DNA of 64,000 bases, taken from NCBI RefSeq assembly GCF_013141865.1, contig NZ_RCST01000001.1:5022001-5086000 (forward strand), given 5' to 3'. Positions 49,331 to 57,843 of the stretch are shown here, piece by piece (the stretch's first letter is position 1; every line of letters begins with the position of its first letter). The notes under the pieces are model-generated. The model did no database searches. It was not told the origin of the DNA and was given only the letters and a program-made list of their open reading frames with translations. The translations under genes were made by a program, and so were the position numbers. The DNA comes from Methylomonas sp. ZR1 (lineage in GTDB: Bacteria > Pseudomonadota > Gammaproteobacteria > Methylococcales > Methylomonadaceae).

Positions 49331-50967
49331 GCTTCGATGTCATCAAACGGGCGTACTGGACCAATATCAACTGTCGACGTGGTATTCTCAATTTGAGATG
49401 ACTCCCTCTCTAGCTTCGAACCCAATTGGCGGCGCGTCCGGTTGCGGCGGGCTGTGCGCGTAAGCGTCTCGGCCTTACGCTCAATCTCACGCATTTCATC
49501 AATGGCGGCGAACAAACTGGCTTCGTCGACCGCAGTGCGTCGCTGTTCACGCAGACGTTTTCGCGCTAGTTTGTGCTCCCATAGGCTGATAGCCGGTCGA
49601 GACAACATGCGATACGGTACTTCCAGGTAGACATTATGCTCTTCATCAAGCACGAAAATTCGTGACAAATCGCGGGGATCGCGGCGAATCAGCAAAGGAG
49701 TTGGCTGATTGCGCAACTGTATCCATGGACGTAGCGCATTGCTGTAGTAAGTAATGTGATCAATCGTAATACCGTCCCGTTGTAAAGAGCGGCGCACTAC
49801 TGGCAGGAAGTCGATCAGGAAGGTGCGTGGGTCACGTGGTATTGGTATCGTTTTGTTGGCGGCAATAAGCGACTGGAGACCTTGCTGGTAGCGATGCAAG
49901 GGAATATCGTCATCCATACCTTCGTGCGGCCGCAGGTGGTAATACTTGGTAATCGCGACGGCAAACCAGCGTTCAAGTTCCTCAAGTGTTAGACAGGCCG
50001 TCTTGTCACTATCATAGCCACCGCGTTGGGTTGGATTTGAAAAGGTTGTACCGGGCAAAGCATGAACTAGCTGCATCAACGTGCCAATAACGCGCTCGAC
50101 GACTCCGCCGTAATGAGGCAGGCCAGGTGGTCGCCATTCGATGGCAATGCCATGCTGAGCACAGCCCCGTTCAAATGCTAGCGAATGAAATTCTGAGGCG
50201 TTATCGACGCCGATACGACGCGGCTTACCGTTGACGGGCCAGCATGCTTCAATATCACGCTGTTCTAACCACGGCGCCTTATCACTGGCTACCAGGGCCA
50301 GACAAAGGCCAACACTGGTGGCCGAGGGCGCCTCAAGGGATAGATGGAACCCGGCAATGCAGCGACTAAAAACGTCAATGGCCACCGTTAGCCATGGTCG
50401 GCCAATCGGTGAACGATCCACTGGATCGACGATAATCAGATCGACTGGCGTATGGTCTATTTGTAGCCAGTCAAGGGGAATATCAGAGGTTGGCGTGATG
50501 CCGTAAATCGGCTTGATTTCAGGATGGGGCTCGCCGCGTTGACAGTGTTCAGCCGGAGATAAGGTTTTCAAGCGGCGGCGGATAGTACTCTCAGAAGGCG
50601 GCGCTAATCCAGCTTTTAAGCATTGATTCCGGATTGCAAACACGAGTTCGGCTGCTGACCGTTTTTGCCGCGTAAGAAAAATTTCGGCTATCAGGCCACG
50701 GAGCAAATTTTCGCGAGGTGCGGCAAGTCGCTGTTTACCTCGCCCACCATTGGAGCCACCCGGCAATAGCGCAGTGAGTTCGCCGCCGGACTCGCGTAAC
50801 CGTTGAATTAGCCGGTACACCTGCCTTTCGGATAACCCCAATTCAACGGCGGCTTCATGCGCTTTCTCGCGAGAACAATACTGGATTTCAAACAACGGAC
50901 GCAAGACGACAGCACGGCGATACGCTTCATTCCATTCGCATTCTGCAATCTGAGAAAGGTCAGTCAT
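49324..50967 (-). CDS. tniA: TniA/TnsB-family DDE transposase
   Basis: A 547-residue Mu/retroviral-integrase-type transposase. An N-terminal helix-turn-helix (about 45-65) precedes the catalytic core with Asp171 (LQIDHTPVD), Asp255 (GVDNASEF) and Glu291 (GGVVERVIG), a DDE triad with 35 residues between the last two; a Mu C-terminal domain follows. I use the ATG at 50967, which has GGGGG just before it. The frame is open to 51024, but this would run through the binding repeats. Catalytic residues are all present. Confidence 0.93.
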   Translation of the reverse strand: MTDLSQIAECEWNEAYRRAVVLRPLFEIQYCSREKAHEAAVELGLSERQVYRLIQRLRESGGELTALLPGGSNGGRGKQRLAAPRENLLRGLIAEIFLTRQKRSAAELVFAIRNQCLKAGLAPPSESTIRRRLKTLSPAEHCQRGEPHPEIKPIYGITPTSDIPLDWLQIDHTPVDLIIVDPVDRSPIGRPWLTVAIDVFSRCIAGFHLSLEAPSATSVGLCLALVASDKAPWLEQRDIEACWPVNGKPRRIGVDNASEFHSLAFERGCAQHGIAIEWRPPGLPHYGGVVERVIGTLMQLVHALPGTTFSNPTQRGGYDSDKTACLTLEELERWFAVAITKYYHLRPHEGMDDDIPLHRYQQGLQSLIAANKTIPIPRDPRTFLIDFLPVVRRSLQRDGITIDHITYYSNALRPWIQLRNQPTPLLIRRDPRDLSRIFVLDEEHNVYLEVPYRMLSRPAISLWEHKLARKRLREQRRTAVDEASLFAAIDEMREIERKAETLTRTARRNRTRRQLGSKLERESSQIENTTSTVDIGPVRPFDDIEAW

Positions 50968-50982
50968 AGTGCCCCCTTTGCG

Positions 50983-51130
50983 ACGTGCTGACGTCGACTT
51001 TAACAATTTGCAGCTTACTGACATCGGGTTAGATGGCTGCTGTCATCGACTATGACATTTTAGTTTGTGGATAGCAAGGTAATACGCGAGCTTTGCTAAT
51101 GACTGCTGACAACGGCTTCGGAAAGTCACA
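50983..51130 (-). repeat. Transposon right end with four TniA-type binding repeats
   Basis: Read inward on the minus strand from the tip at 51130 (TGTGAC): GCCGTTGTCAGCAGTC (51101-51116), GTCGATGACAGCAGCC (51035-51050), CCCGATGTCAGTAAGC (51013-51028) and GTCGACGTCAGCACGT (50983-50998). The unequal number and spacing of repeats at the two ends is typical of Tn7/Tn5053 relatives. Confidence 0.75.
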
Positions 51131-51448
51131 GCAGTTGCGCTTAATCGACTTCGGCAATCCGCTTGGAAACGTTAGCGCTCCAGCAGGTGCAAATTGGCGG
51201 ACCTTGCTCGGTCAGGATTAAGCGGGTAAAGCCGACCCGTTGCGGGCAGTCAGCTTTCGATCATATTTGACCGCTTCGCAGCAGGTTGCGGACGCTGCAT
51301 AGCAACAGCTTTGGTCTTTTTGCTGGCGATATATAAATGACCGAACACTTACATCAGTTCTCCGCAGGTTGACAGGACCCAACAGGGGATTGAGAATCAA
51401 GAAATGTATCGCTAAAGCAACGCTTATAGATGTGACTGGGAGGCAGGG
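51131..51448. other. Spacer between transposon and the two-gene operon
   Basis: No gene. It holds a GC-rich part with several TTGCGG and GCAGTCAG-like words (about 51180-51300) that looks like degenerate repeat sequence, and ends with GGGAGGCAGGG, a strong ribosome site for the next gene. I could not choose a promoter. Confidence 0.4.
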
Positions 51449-53143
51449 ATGGATCATTCCAAGCGGCGAAAAAACATGCTCGACACAGTAACTACGCTTA
51501 AAGAGCTTCTTGAGCCAGGCTTGCTAGGGAACTACACTTGGTTTGAGGCAGTTGAGGTCATTGCCTTCAGTTCCACGCAGGCCACCGATGAGGTGCTCGT
51601 GCGAAACATCTTTTCCATCTATGTCGCTGAGCCCGGCGAGCAACCTTCAGACTCAAAACAGATCTTCTTGGACAGAAAATCCAAGAAGCTCAAAGGCTTG
51701 GATGGATGGAGCTTTAGAGTTACCAAACGCCCTGTAGGAATCGCAGAGCTTCTCGCGTGTATCGAGTGCTACGGCCGCACCGGAGTTTGGATTCCCCCAG
51801 ATCAGAAAGCCCTCCAGGTAGGCAGACTCGTGGCTGCGCCGCCAATGTTCTGCCCCCCCGATTCGCGCGACGAGGTCCCCCTTAACGCAGTCCTGAAAAA
51901 CAACTTCTGGTCCGGTTCGTATGTAATCGAACTCAAAGATGAGGGCAAATCGACGTTGACAGACCTCGTTCGGGAAGATGCCCTTTTCGAGGAACTGTCC
52001 GAATGGCTCACCACGATGCTGCCATTGAACATTGCGCGCGTGCCTGACCGCATCGGCGATATATTGTTCCAGATTCCATCAAATGCCCTGATTGCTGAGT
52101 TCCGGCGGCGCCCCGGCATGCCAGTGGACCTCCGCATGGCCTGGAACCCCGAAATCGCTGCTAGGCCGGTGGTTGGAGAATACCGTGTCGAACAGGATGG
52201 GTTAATCACTTCCATTGCACGTTTTGAGTTTCCCGTGGGGGCCGCGAGCCTGGATATTCCTTCCACGTCTGGTGACCTTCGCTTCTCTGTTTGGGACACG
52301 CAAAAGCAGCTCCTGCTGGCCGCGACGGCCCCGCTCTATGCTCCTGGCGGAAAATGGCGGGTCGAATCGTCTACCAGTACTGGACTTGAGCAGCCGCGCC
52401 GATTCGAGGTAAAGGGGCCAGCCAACACTATCGAGTCGCATGAAATCGGCCTAACGGAACCTGCTGGCGGTTGGTGTAGCCATTGGCAGCCACGGCGTCA
52501 GGAGGAAGTCGACTGGCGAGCAAGGCGAGAGCTCAAGGCCAGGATGAAGCAGCTCGTGGCGTCCCGAAGGTTCGTGCAGTACGGCAACGGCAATGCAAGT
52601 CCGCAAGAGGAGCATCGGCGCGCCCTTGAGGACATCCGCCAGCTCATTCGAACTGCAAATCAAGGCGCTATATACCTGTGGGACCCGTACCTTTCAGCGA
52701 ACGATGTTCTCAATACACTTGCGTTCTGCTCGGACGCAGGAACGGAGCTCTGGGCATTAACTTCGGCAAAGCCGTCGAAGAAAGGGGCTTCTGACGACGA
52801 GAATGACGACGGCACGGAGGACATCGAGGTGACCGCCCGGGGAGCTTGGATCAAGGCTCAACAGGATACGCTGAATACGGCGTTCATCGGTCCGTCTAAC
52901 ATGAAGCTCGAGTTCCGCATGAGCTGGGGTATTCAGGGGAGCTTCCACGACCGCTTCCTGATGTTTCCTGGACTGGGTCGCGACCGAACGCGAGTTTGGT
53001 CCCTGGGGGCGTCCATCAACCATATTGGCGCGCAGCATTGCATCGTTCAGGAAGTAGCTTACCCGGAGCCCGTGCTACAGGCCTTCAAAGCTTTCTGGGA
53101 TCAAAGTGATCAGCCCGAACACCTAATCTGGAAATACTCATGA
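51449..53143 (+). CDS. VPA1262-like protein with PLD-like C-terminal domain
   Basis: A 564-residue cytosolic protein with GGAGG ahead of its ATG. The first 400 residues recall what is annotated as the VPA1262 N-terminal family; I recognise this from memory only. The C-terminus looks like a phospholipase-D-type fold: AIYLWDPYLSANDVLNTLAF (about 409-428) resembles the first half, and His500-Asp-Arg502 followed by SLGASIN (518-524) resembles a degenerate HKD motif with Lys changed to Arg. Such domains cut nucleic acids in several defence systems. Its stop overlaps the start of the next gene (ATGA), so the two products probably act together. Confidence 0.65.
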   Translation: MDHSKRRKNMLDTVTTLKELLEPGLLGNYTWFEAVEVIAFSSTQATDEVLVRNIFSIYVAEPGEQPSDSKQIFLDRKSKKLKGLDGWSFRVTKRPVGIAELLACIECYGRTGVWIPPDQKALQVGRLVAAPPMFCPPDSRDEVPLNAVLKNNFWSGSYVIELKDEGKSTLTDLVREDALFEELSEWLTTMLPLNIARVPDRIGDILFQIPSNALIAEFRRRPGMPVDLRMAWNPEIAARPVVGEYRVEQDGLITSIARFEFPVGAASLDIPSTSGDLRFSVWDTQKQLLLAATAPLYAPGGKWRVESSTSTGLEQPRRFEVKGPANTIESHEIGLTEPAGGWCSHWQPRRQEEVDWRARRELKARMKQLVASRRFVQYGNGNASPQEEHRRALEDIRQLIRTANQGAIYLWDPYLSANDVLNTLAFCSDAGTELWALTSAKPSKKGASDDENDDGTEDIEVTARGAWIKAQQDTLNTAFIGPSNMKLEFRMSWGIQGSFHDRFLMFPGLGRDRTRVWSLGASINHIGAQHCIVQEVAYPEPVLQAFKAFWDQSDQPEHLIWKYS

Positions 53144-54564
53144 AGCAACTCGATGTCCTCGTTGGAATTGTCGAAAGGGCCTCAGGAGCGCAACCATACG
53201 AACCGACCTCCCTGAACCTATCCCTCGTTGAGCGGGGAGTAGAGGCGTTTGATACGGTTTCGAGGAAGCTACGCGAAGAGTTTCCGTTTCTATGTTCAGG
53301 CAGCGAGAACATGGAGGATTCCGAGCTTGAGCAGTTTGACGGCTTGTTTGCTTGGCTTGCGGAACAACTTCGTACATTTCCCAAAGACGCCACAAATCCA
53401 GAGCAATGCTTGACGAATATACTGGCACTCGCCGCGCTACTCGAGTGTGATGCCCAGTTGTGGGATGAATTGGTAAAGGCAGTCCAGAATGTGCCGAAGC
53501 CGCTGATCGTTACCCTCGAAAAAATAATAAAACAATGCCGGGCTGACGGTCAGAAAATTCTCGAGGGCGAGCGCTACAGTACCAGTCATATTGAGGCATT
53601 TCTTGCCAACGCTGCATCGAAGGATTGGAAGTCGGTGGAGTGGGCAGTGAATCATCTGTGGTGGAAAGTTTGGTCACCAGCTAAACAGCATGCGTCGGTT
53701 GCGCTGTATCGACTTGACCGCCAATGCCTAGAAGTCATCCTGGAAGGGGAGAACGACTTCTTTGAGATTGCTGCCTACGTCTTACACACTCCTGCGGCCC
53801 AATCCCTGCACCTTGCCACCGTAAGCACGAACTGGACGTTCAAATTCTGGGCGCTTCACCACTCAGCGAACTGCGCGTCAAGAGGCAGCGAGAGCTACCC
53901 AATGGAGTGGGAAATTCTTTTGTCTGAAGCAGCTAAAGTCCCGGACGAGTGGACACGATGGCTAGCCGTCCTGAATGAATACCCTGGACGCTATCCACAA
54001 CTTCAAGAAGCTCTTGGGAACACCCTTGCCAGCGCTCCAGATGAGGCGCTCGACGCATATGTATCGTCCATATCGGGAGTTTCTGATTTCGGGCGGGCCG
54101 AAATTGCAACTGCGCTGACCATCTTTCGGGAGAAGGCTCCGGCATGCAAGCGGCAGCGGCTGTGGATCGCAGCGTTTGAAAGATGGGAGAGATGGGATTT
54201 TGGATGCACAGAGCATTCCAGAAGCCTTTTCAGTGTGGCAAAGAGCTCTTTTGATTTCCCGGTTATAGGATATTTGACCGAATGCTTGGACTCCCAAGCG
54301 CGTGCCGAATGGATTGCGAAACTACAGGTGCGCGCTGCCGCCATTGAAAGAAATTGGCATTCAGATGTCACGCCTGCGATGTCGGAAAGATTCAAACTAA
54401 TTTCAATATATCAACTTATTGCCCACTCCGAAGCCGTAGCGGCCGGCGAGCCAGAATGGCTTTGGGAGCTCCCGCTCTATAAGCCGATATGGGAGGACGG
54501 CACGCTCTATCGAAGCCTTAGGTACGATAAAACTTTTGGACCATCCACGTTCTCCAGTAACTGA
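53140..54564 (+). CDS. All-helical partner protein of unknown function
   Basis: A 474-residue soluble protein translationally coupled to the VPA1262-like gene. It is predicted to be nearly all helix with many Trp and Ala-Leu patterns (WKSVEWAVNHLWWKVW, FKFWALHHSANCASRG), like a HEAT/TPR-type solenoid. No catalytic motif, signal or membrane segment is seen. A sensor or regulator of the putative nuclease is a reasonable guess only. Confidence 0.65.
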   Translation: MKQLDVLVGIVERASGAQPYEPTSLNLSLVERGVEAFDTVSRKLREEFPFLCSGSENMEDSELEQFDGLFAWLAEQLRTFPKDATNPEQCLTNILALAALLECDAQLWDELVKAVQNVPKPLIVTLEKIIKQCRADGQKILEGERYSTSHIEAFLANAASKDWKSVEWAVNHLWWKVWSPAKQHASVALYRLDRQCLEVILEGENDFFEIAAYVLHTPAAQSLHLATVSTNWTFKFWALHHSANCASRGSESYPMEWEILLSEAAKVPDEWTRWLAVLNEYPGRYPQLQEALGNTLASAPDEALDAYVSSISGVSDFGRAEIATALTIFREKAPACKRQRLWIAAFERWERWDFGCTEHSRSLFSVAKSSFDFPVIGYLTECLDSQARAEWIAKLQVRAAAIERNWHSDVTPAMSERFKLISIYQLIAHSEAVAAGEPEWLWELPLYKPIWEDGTLYRSLRYDKTFGPSTFSSN

Positions 54565-54782
54565 GAGTCTCGGGTGCAACAGGCCTTAAGCATACATCAA
54601 TCAATGCGCATCATTTGTCGTCAAATCCGAGCGGCAGTAGTCGGCCTCAAGCGGACCTACATCGCCGCTAAGCGAACTTCCGCTCATGGCCGAAATTTGC
54701 CCATCAACCCAATCCAGAACACCTACCGGAAAATCGGGTTTACGATAGTCTTAAAGACAATTCACAAAAATCCGAAATAACA

Positions 54783-55103
54783 TCAGGCTTCAAAGCCTAT
54801 CTCGAAGGAAGAGAAGCCGGACTCGTCGCCGTATATCAACGACAGGCCGGACGGATCGGGTATTTTGCTTTGTTTGGCCGAGTAGGCGTCCAGGATTGGG
54901 GTGATGTGGCGTACCGATCTGGGCGTGGTGTAAACCAGGAAGGCCGTTTCGTCGTCGGACCAGCCGCCGAACATCGCCATGCCCTCGGGGCCGTTTCGCG
55001 CCACGTAGGCGGCTCGGAAAGCGCCTAACAGCACGTAGATTTCACCGGATTCGTATTCCTGGCGGGAGAGGGTGATGCGGTGCCAACTCATGGTTTTTGC
55101 CAT
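54783..55103 (-). CDS. Small protein of unknown function
   Basis: A 106-residue soluble protein; GGAAGG six bases upstream supports the ATG at 55103 over a second one four codons in. MFGGWSDDETAFLVYTTP and the C-terminal FSSFEIGFEA are distinctive, but no family is recognised. It is a single gene between the accessory region and the flagellar operon. Confidence 0.65.
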   Translation of the reverse strand: MAKTMSWHRITLSRQEYESGEIYVLLGAFRAAYVARNGPEGMAMFGGWSDDETAFLVYTTPRSVRHITPILDAYSAKQSKIPDPSGLSLIYGDESGFSSFEIGFEA

Positions 55104-55216
55104 TTCATGCCTTCCGTCACTAAATCAACTTAATTGACCTAACTCGTGTTGCTGCTTGATTTTGCTCAGCTGCAAGAATCTTAACATCGGAAGGCAATGC
55201 AGACCATACAGGTGCC

Positions 55217-55239
55217 CACCGGGATGGATAATCCCGGTG
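55217..55239 (-). terminator. Hairpin downstream of flgL
   Basis: A perfect 9-base stem (CACCGGGAT/ATCCCGGTG) with a 5-base loop, 10 bases beyond the flgL stop. The T-run lies on its upstream side for flgL, so it is not a canonical intrinsic terminator in that direction. It marks the end of the operon, perhaps protecting the 3' end. Confidence 0.45.
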
Positions 55240-55248
55240 CCAAAAAAA

Positions 55249-56157
55249 TTACGAAATGTAATTAAACAACGACAGATTTTGTACCTTGGTAAAGGCTTGC
55301 TGCGCGGCTTGCAGCGATATTTGTTGCAGATTGAATTTGCTCAAAGCTTCGGCGTAATCCAGGTCGCCGATGTCCGAGGCGGTGGATTTGTTGTCCAGAA
55401 TGTAGTCGGCGTTTAAATTTTCCTGATCGTCCAAGGCGTTTAAACGGGCGCCGGCCGAGGCGCGTATCGTATCGAAGCGCACCAGAGCGGTATCGATGTC
55501 GTTCAGCGAGTTCTTGTTGGGGGTGTTGGTTTTTAAATCGGCGGATATTTGCGCGACTGCTTGAAACACGTTGCTGATGCTGCCTGCTGTCAGCGGCGCG
55601 ACTTGAATACTGCCGAATACAGACTCGCCGGGGTCGCCGTCGGTCACTTGCCGGCTGGGGCCTATCGCGATACTACGTTGGTTGGCGTCACCCTGATAGG
55701 CGTAAGCCGGGGTGTCGGTAAATGCGGCCTGGTCGGTTTTGTATCCGGAATAAATATACTCGCCGTTGGCATTTTTGGTGTTGGCGATGCTTAGTAATTG
55801 TTTGTTTAGCTCATCGATTTCCATCGCGATTTGTTTGCGGTTGGTGGCGGTGTTACTGTCGTTCAAGCCTTGTACGGTCAATTCCCTGATTCTATGCAAC
55901 ACGCTGCCGGCATTATCCAGGCCGGATTCTTCCAGGTCGAGCCTTTGCCGCGCCGCGCCGATGTTGACTTGGTATTGCTGATTTTCCTTAATGTTTTGAT
56001 TCAGGTCGATCATACTGGTGGCGGCGACCGCATTTTCCGCGGGGCTCAGGTATTTCTTGCCGGACGATAGTTTTAGCTGAGTCTCGCTGAGTTTGGATTG
56101 CTGATCCAACATCGCGTTAAGGCCGAGCTGATGATTCCATGAAGTTGAAATGCGCAT
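55249..56157 (-). CDS. flgL: Flagellar hook-associated protein 3
   Basis: Second hook-filament junction protein. The 302 residues start MRISTSWNHQLGLNAMLDQQ with the flagellin-like N-terminal coiled coil (LSSGKKYLSPAENAVAA), and the C-terminal coil ends in ALSKFNLQQISLQAAQQAF. AGGAG precedes the ATG. Last gene of the flg operon, nine bases after flgK. Confidence 0.96.
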   Translation of the reverse strand: MRISTSWNHQLGLNAMLDQQSKLSETQLKLSSGKKYLSPAENAVAATSMIDLNQNIKENQQYQVNIGAARQRLDLEESGLDNAGSVLHRIRELTVQGLNDSNTATNRKQIAMEIDELNKQLLSIANTKNANGEYIYSGYKTDQAAFTDTPAYAYQGDANQRSIAIGPSRQVTDGDPGESVFGSIQVAPLTAGSISNVFQAVAQISADLKTNTPNKNSLNDIDTALVRFDTIRASAGARLNALDDQENLNADYILDNKSTASDIGDLDYAEALSKFNLQQISLQAAQQAFTKVQNLSLFNYIS

Positions 56158-56166
56158 AATAATCTC

Positions 56167-57834
56167 CTAGCGAAATGCCCCGATCAGCGTGTCGAATAGT
56201 GAGTTAGCCACCGACACGGCTTTGGCTGCTGCCTGATACGAATTTTGAAAATTGATGAGATTGGCCGCTTCTTCATCCAAGTTGACGCCGGATACGTTTT
56301 CCTTGGCGCTGGTGGCTTGTTTTAGCAGGGTTTCCTGCGCGGTGCGACCCACCGAGGCGGCATGCGTTTGCGAACCCACATCCGAGATCATTTGCCCATA
56401 CACTTGGGTAAAGCTGGCTTTGCCGCCGAACATTTTTGCTTGGGTTTCCAGGTTAGCCAATTTCAGCGCATTGCTGTTGTCGCCGGGCAGGCCGGTGGCG
56501 CTGGCGGCAGCAATTTGTCTGGGATTGGTGATGGCCGCGTTCACTTTGATTTTGGCGGCGGCATTAAAGTTGGGGCTGATCTGGAAGGAATCGCCGCTGG
56601 TCAACGAGCCGCCGCTAAAACTGATACTAAAACCGTTAGTGGCGGCGGTGGTCGCCAGAGTAGCGGCGCTTAAGCCTGTGGTAGTGGTATTGTCGCTTAA
56701 ATTGGTCAGGCTGAAAGTGGCCGCCGGTACCGTTGCGGTCACATCAAGCCGGTAAGCGGCGCCCAAGCCGGATGCTGATGTTGGGGCAACAAATGCGCTG
56801 GAAACCACCAAGGTGCTGTCGCTGACGGTGGCTTTCACTTGCGGAGTCGGCGAATTCAAATCAAAAAACGCCACATTGGTATTGCCGTTGATGTCGTAGC
56901 CGGCTTTATGAATATTGTTAAATTCCGTAGCCAAACCGGTTGCCAGCAAACCCAGCTGTTGTTGCGCGGGGTCAAGAACTTGATCTCTAAAGCGCAAATT
57001 GCCGGAGATTTCGCCGCCGGATAACTGTTTTGAAATATCCTGGCCATTCAGCATGATCAGCTTTTGATTGACGTCGTTACTGTCGCCTACTACCGATAGC
57101 GTGGACGCCGCACTGCCCAACACCAGTGGTTGGCCCTTGCCGATAAACACGTTGTAAGAGCCGTCGGCTTGGGCGACATAGGAAACATCGGCTTTTTCGG
57201 CAATTTTAGTCAGCAATAGATCGCGCTGATCCATCAACTCGTTGGGCATTTGCTTGCCGGACGAGCGGCCGATGTCCGACACGATTTTCACATTCAATTC
57301 GGCCAGGGTTTTGGCAAAGCCGTTTAGCTCTTGTACCGAGCTGGTGATGTTATCGTTGACACGCTTACGCAAATCGCCGAAGCGGGCGCTCATGGTGTTA
57401 AATTGCTGGGTCAGCGATTCAGCTTCGGTCAGCATTACCTGGCGGGCGGCCACCGAGCTGGGATCGTTGGCAACGCTGTCGACCGCATCGAAAAAGCTTT
57501 TCATGGCCGGTGCCAGACCGGTGGTTTCGTCGGCGGTGATATTGTCGATTTGCGAGGACAAGGTGTAAAAACTGTCTATATCGTGAAACGTCGCGGTGCT
57601 GGAGCGGACCTGATTGCTGATGAACTGGTCGTAGCTGCGAGTGATGTTGGCAACCTCGACGCCGTTACCCATATAGCCGTTGCCGGTAAATTGCTCGGGA
57701 CGTGTAGCCAGTTCGACGCGCTGCCGGCTGTAGCCTTCGGTGTTGGCGTTGCTGATGTTGTTGCTGGTGGTTTCCAGCGAGCGTTGGAACGCCGTCAGCC
57801 CCGACAATGCGTTTCCGAGAATGCCAATGGCCAT
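56167..57834 (-). CDS. flgK: Flagellar hook-associated protein 1
   Basis: First hook-filament junction protein; 555 residues. The N-terminus ALSGLTAFQRSLETTSNNIS is the conserved rod/hook-type helix and the C-terminus INFQNSYQAAAKAVSVANSL is the matching one. The Ser/Thr/Ala-rich central part is variable. GGAGG lies before the ATG. Confidence 0.97.
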   Translation of the reverse strand: MAIGILGNALSGLTAFQRSLETTSNNISNANTEGYSRQRVELATRPEQFTGNGYMGNGVEVANITRSYDQFISNQVRSSTATFHDIDSFYTLSSQIDNITADETTGLAPAMKSFFDAVDSVANDPSSVAARQVMLTEAESLTQQFNTMSARFGDLRKRVNDNITSSVQELNGFAKTLAELNVKIVSDIGRSSGKQMPNELMDQRDLLLTKIAEKADVSYVAQADGSYNVFIGKGQPLVLGSAASTLSVVGDSNDVNQKLIMLNGQDISKQLSGGEISGNLRFRDQVLDPAQQQLGLLATGLATEFNNIHKAGYDINGNTNVAFFDLNSPTPQVKATVSDSTLVVSSAFVAPTSASGLGAAYRLDVTATVPAATFSLTNLSDNTTTTGLSAATLATTAATNGFSISFSGGSLTSGDSFQISPNFNAAAKIKVNAAITNPRQIAAASATGLPGDNSNALKLANLETQAKMFGGKASFTQVYGQMISDVGSQTHAASVGRTAQETLLKQATSAKENVSGVNLDEEAANLINFQNSYQAAAKAVSVANSLFDTLIGAFR

Positions 57835-57843
57835 GGTCGCCTC

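Larger units (their letters stand above)
40327..51130. mobile_element. Tn5053/Tn7-like transposon of about 10.8 kb (tniR - cargo - tniQBA)
   Basis: The left end (TGTCACTTTTCAAAGCTGCA...) and the complement of the right end (TGTGACTTTCCGAAGCCGTT...) agree at about 20 of the first 26 bases. Both carry a GTCAGC-type repeat at the same distance from the tip. Three such repeats follow at the left and four at the right. Flanks are GCATT (40322-40326) and GCAGT (51131-51135), a 4/5 match to a 5-base target duplication. tniA, tniB and tniQ point away from the right end and a serine resolvase with a res-like site lies at the left end, as in Tn5053/Tn402 relatives. There is no tnsA. Both ends and all transposition genes except perhaps tniQ look intact. 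Confidence 0.75.

Noticed and set aside
50983..51057. Right end of the transposon at 51057 (TGTCATAGTCG on the minus strand)
   Set aside because: It starts with TGTC and is followed by repeats, but a further matching repeat (51101-51116) lies outside it, and only the tip at 51130 matches the left tip and gives near-identical flanks.
48071..51130. CRISPR-associated transposon (CAST)
   Set aside because: TniA, TniB and a short TniQ resemble the type V-K set, but there is no cas gene, no repeat-spacer array and no tracr-like sequence between the ends. The serine resolvase also points to the Tn5053/Tn402 side.
54574..54780. Small plus-strand reading frame after the helical partner gene
   Set aside because: No ribosome site, biased composition and repeat-like words (AAGCGGACC, GCTAAGCGAAC) suggest degenerate intergenic repeat rather than a gene.
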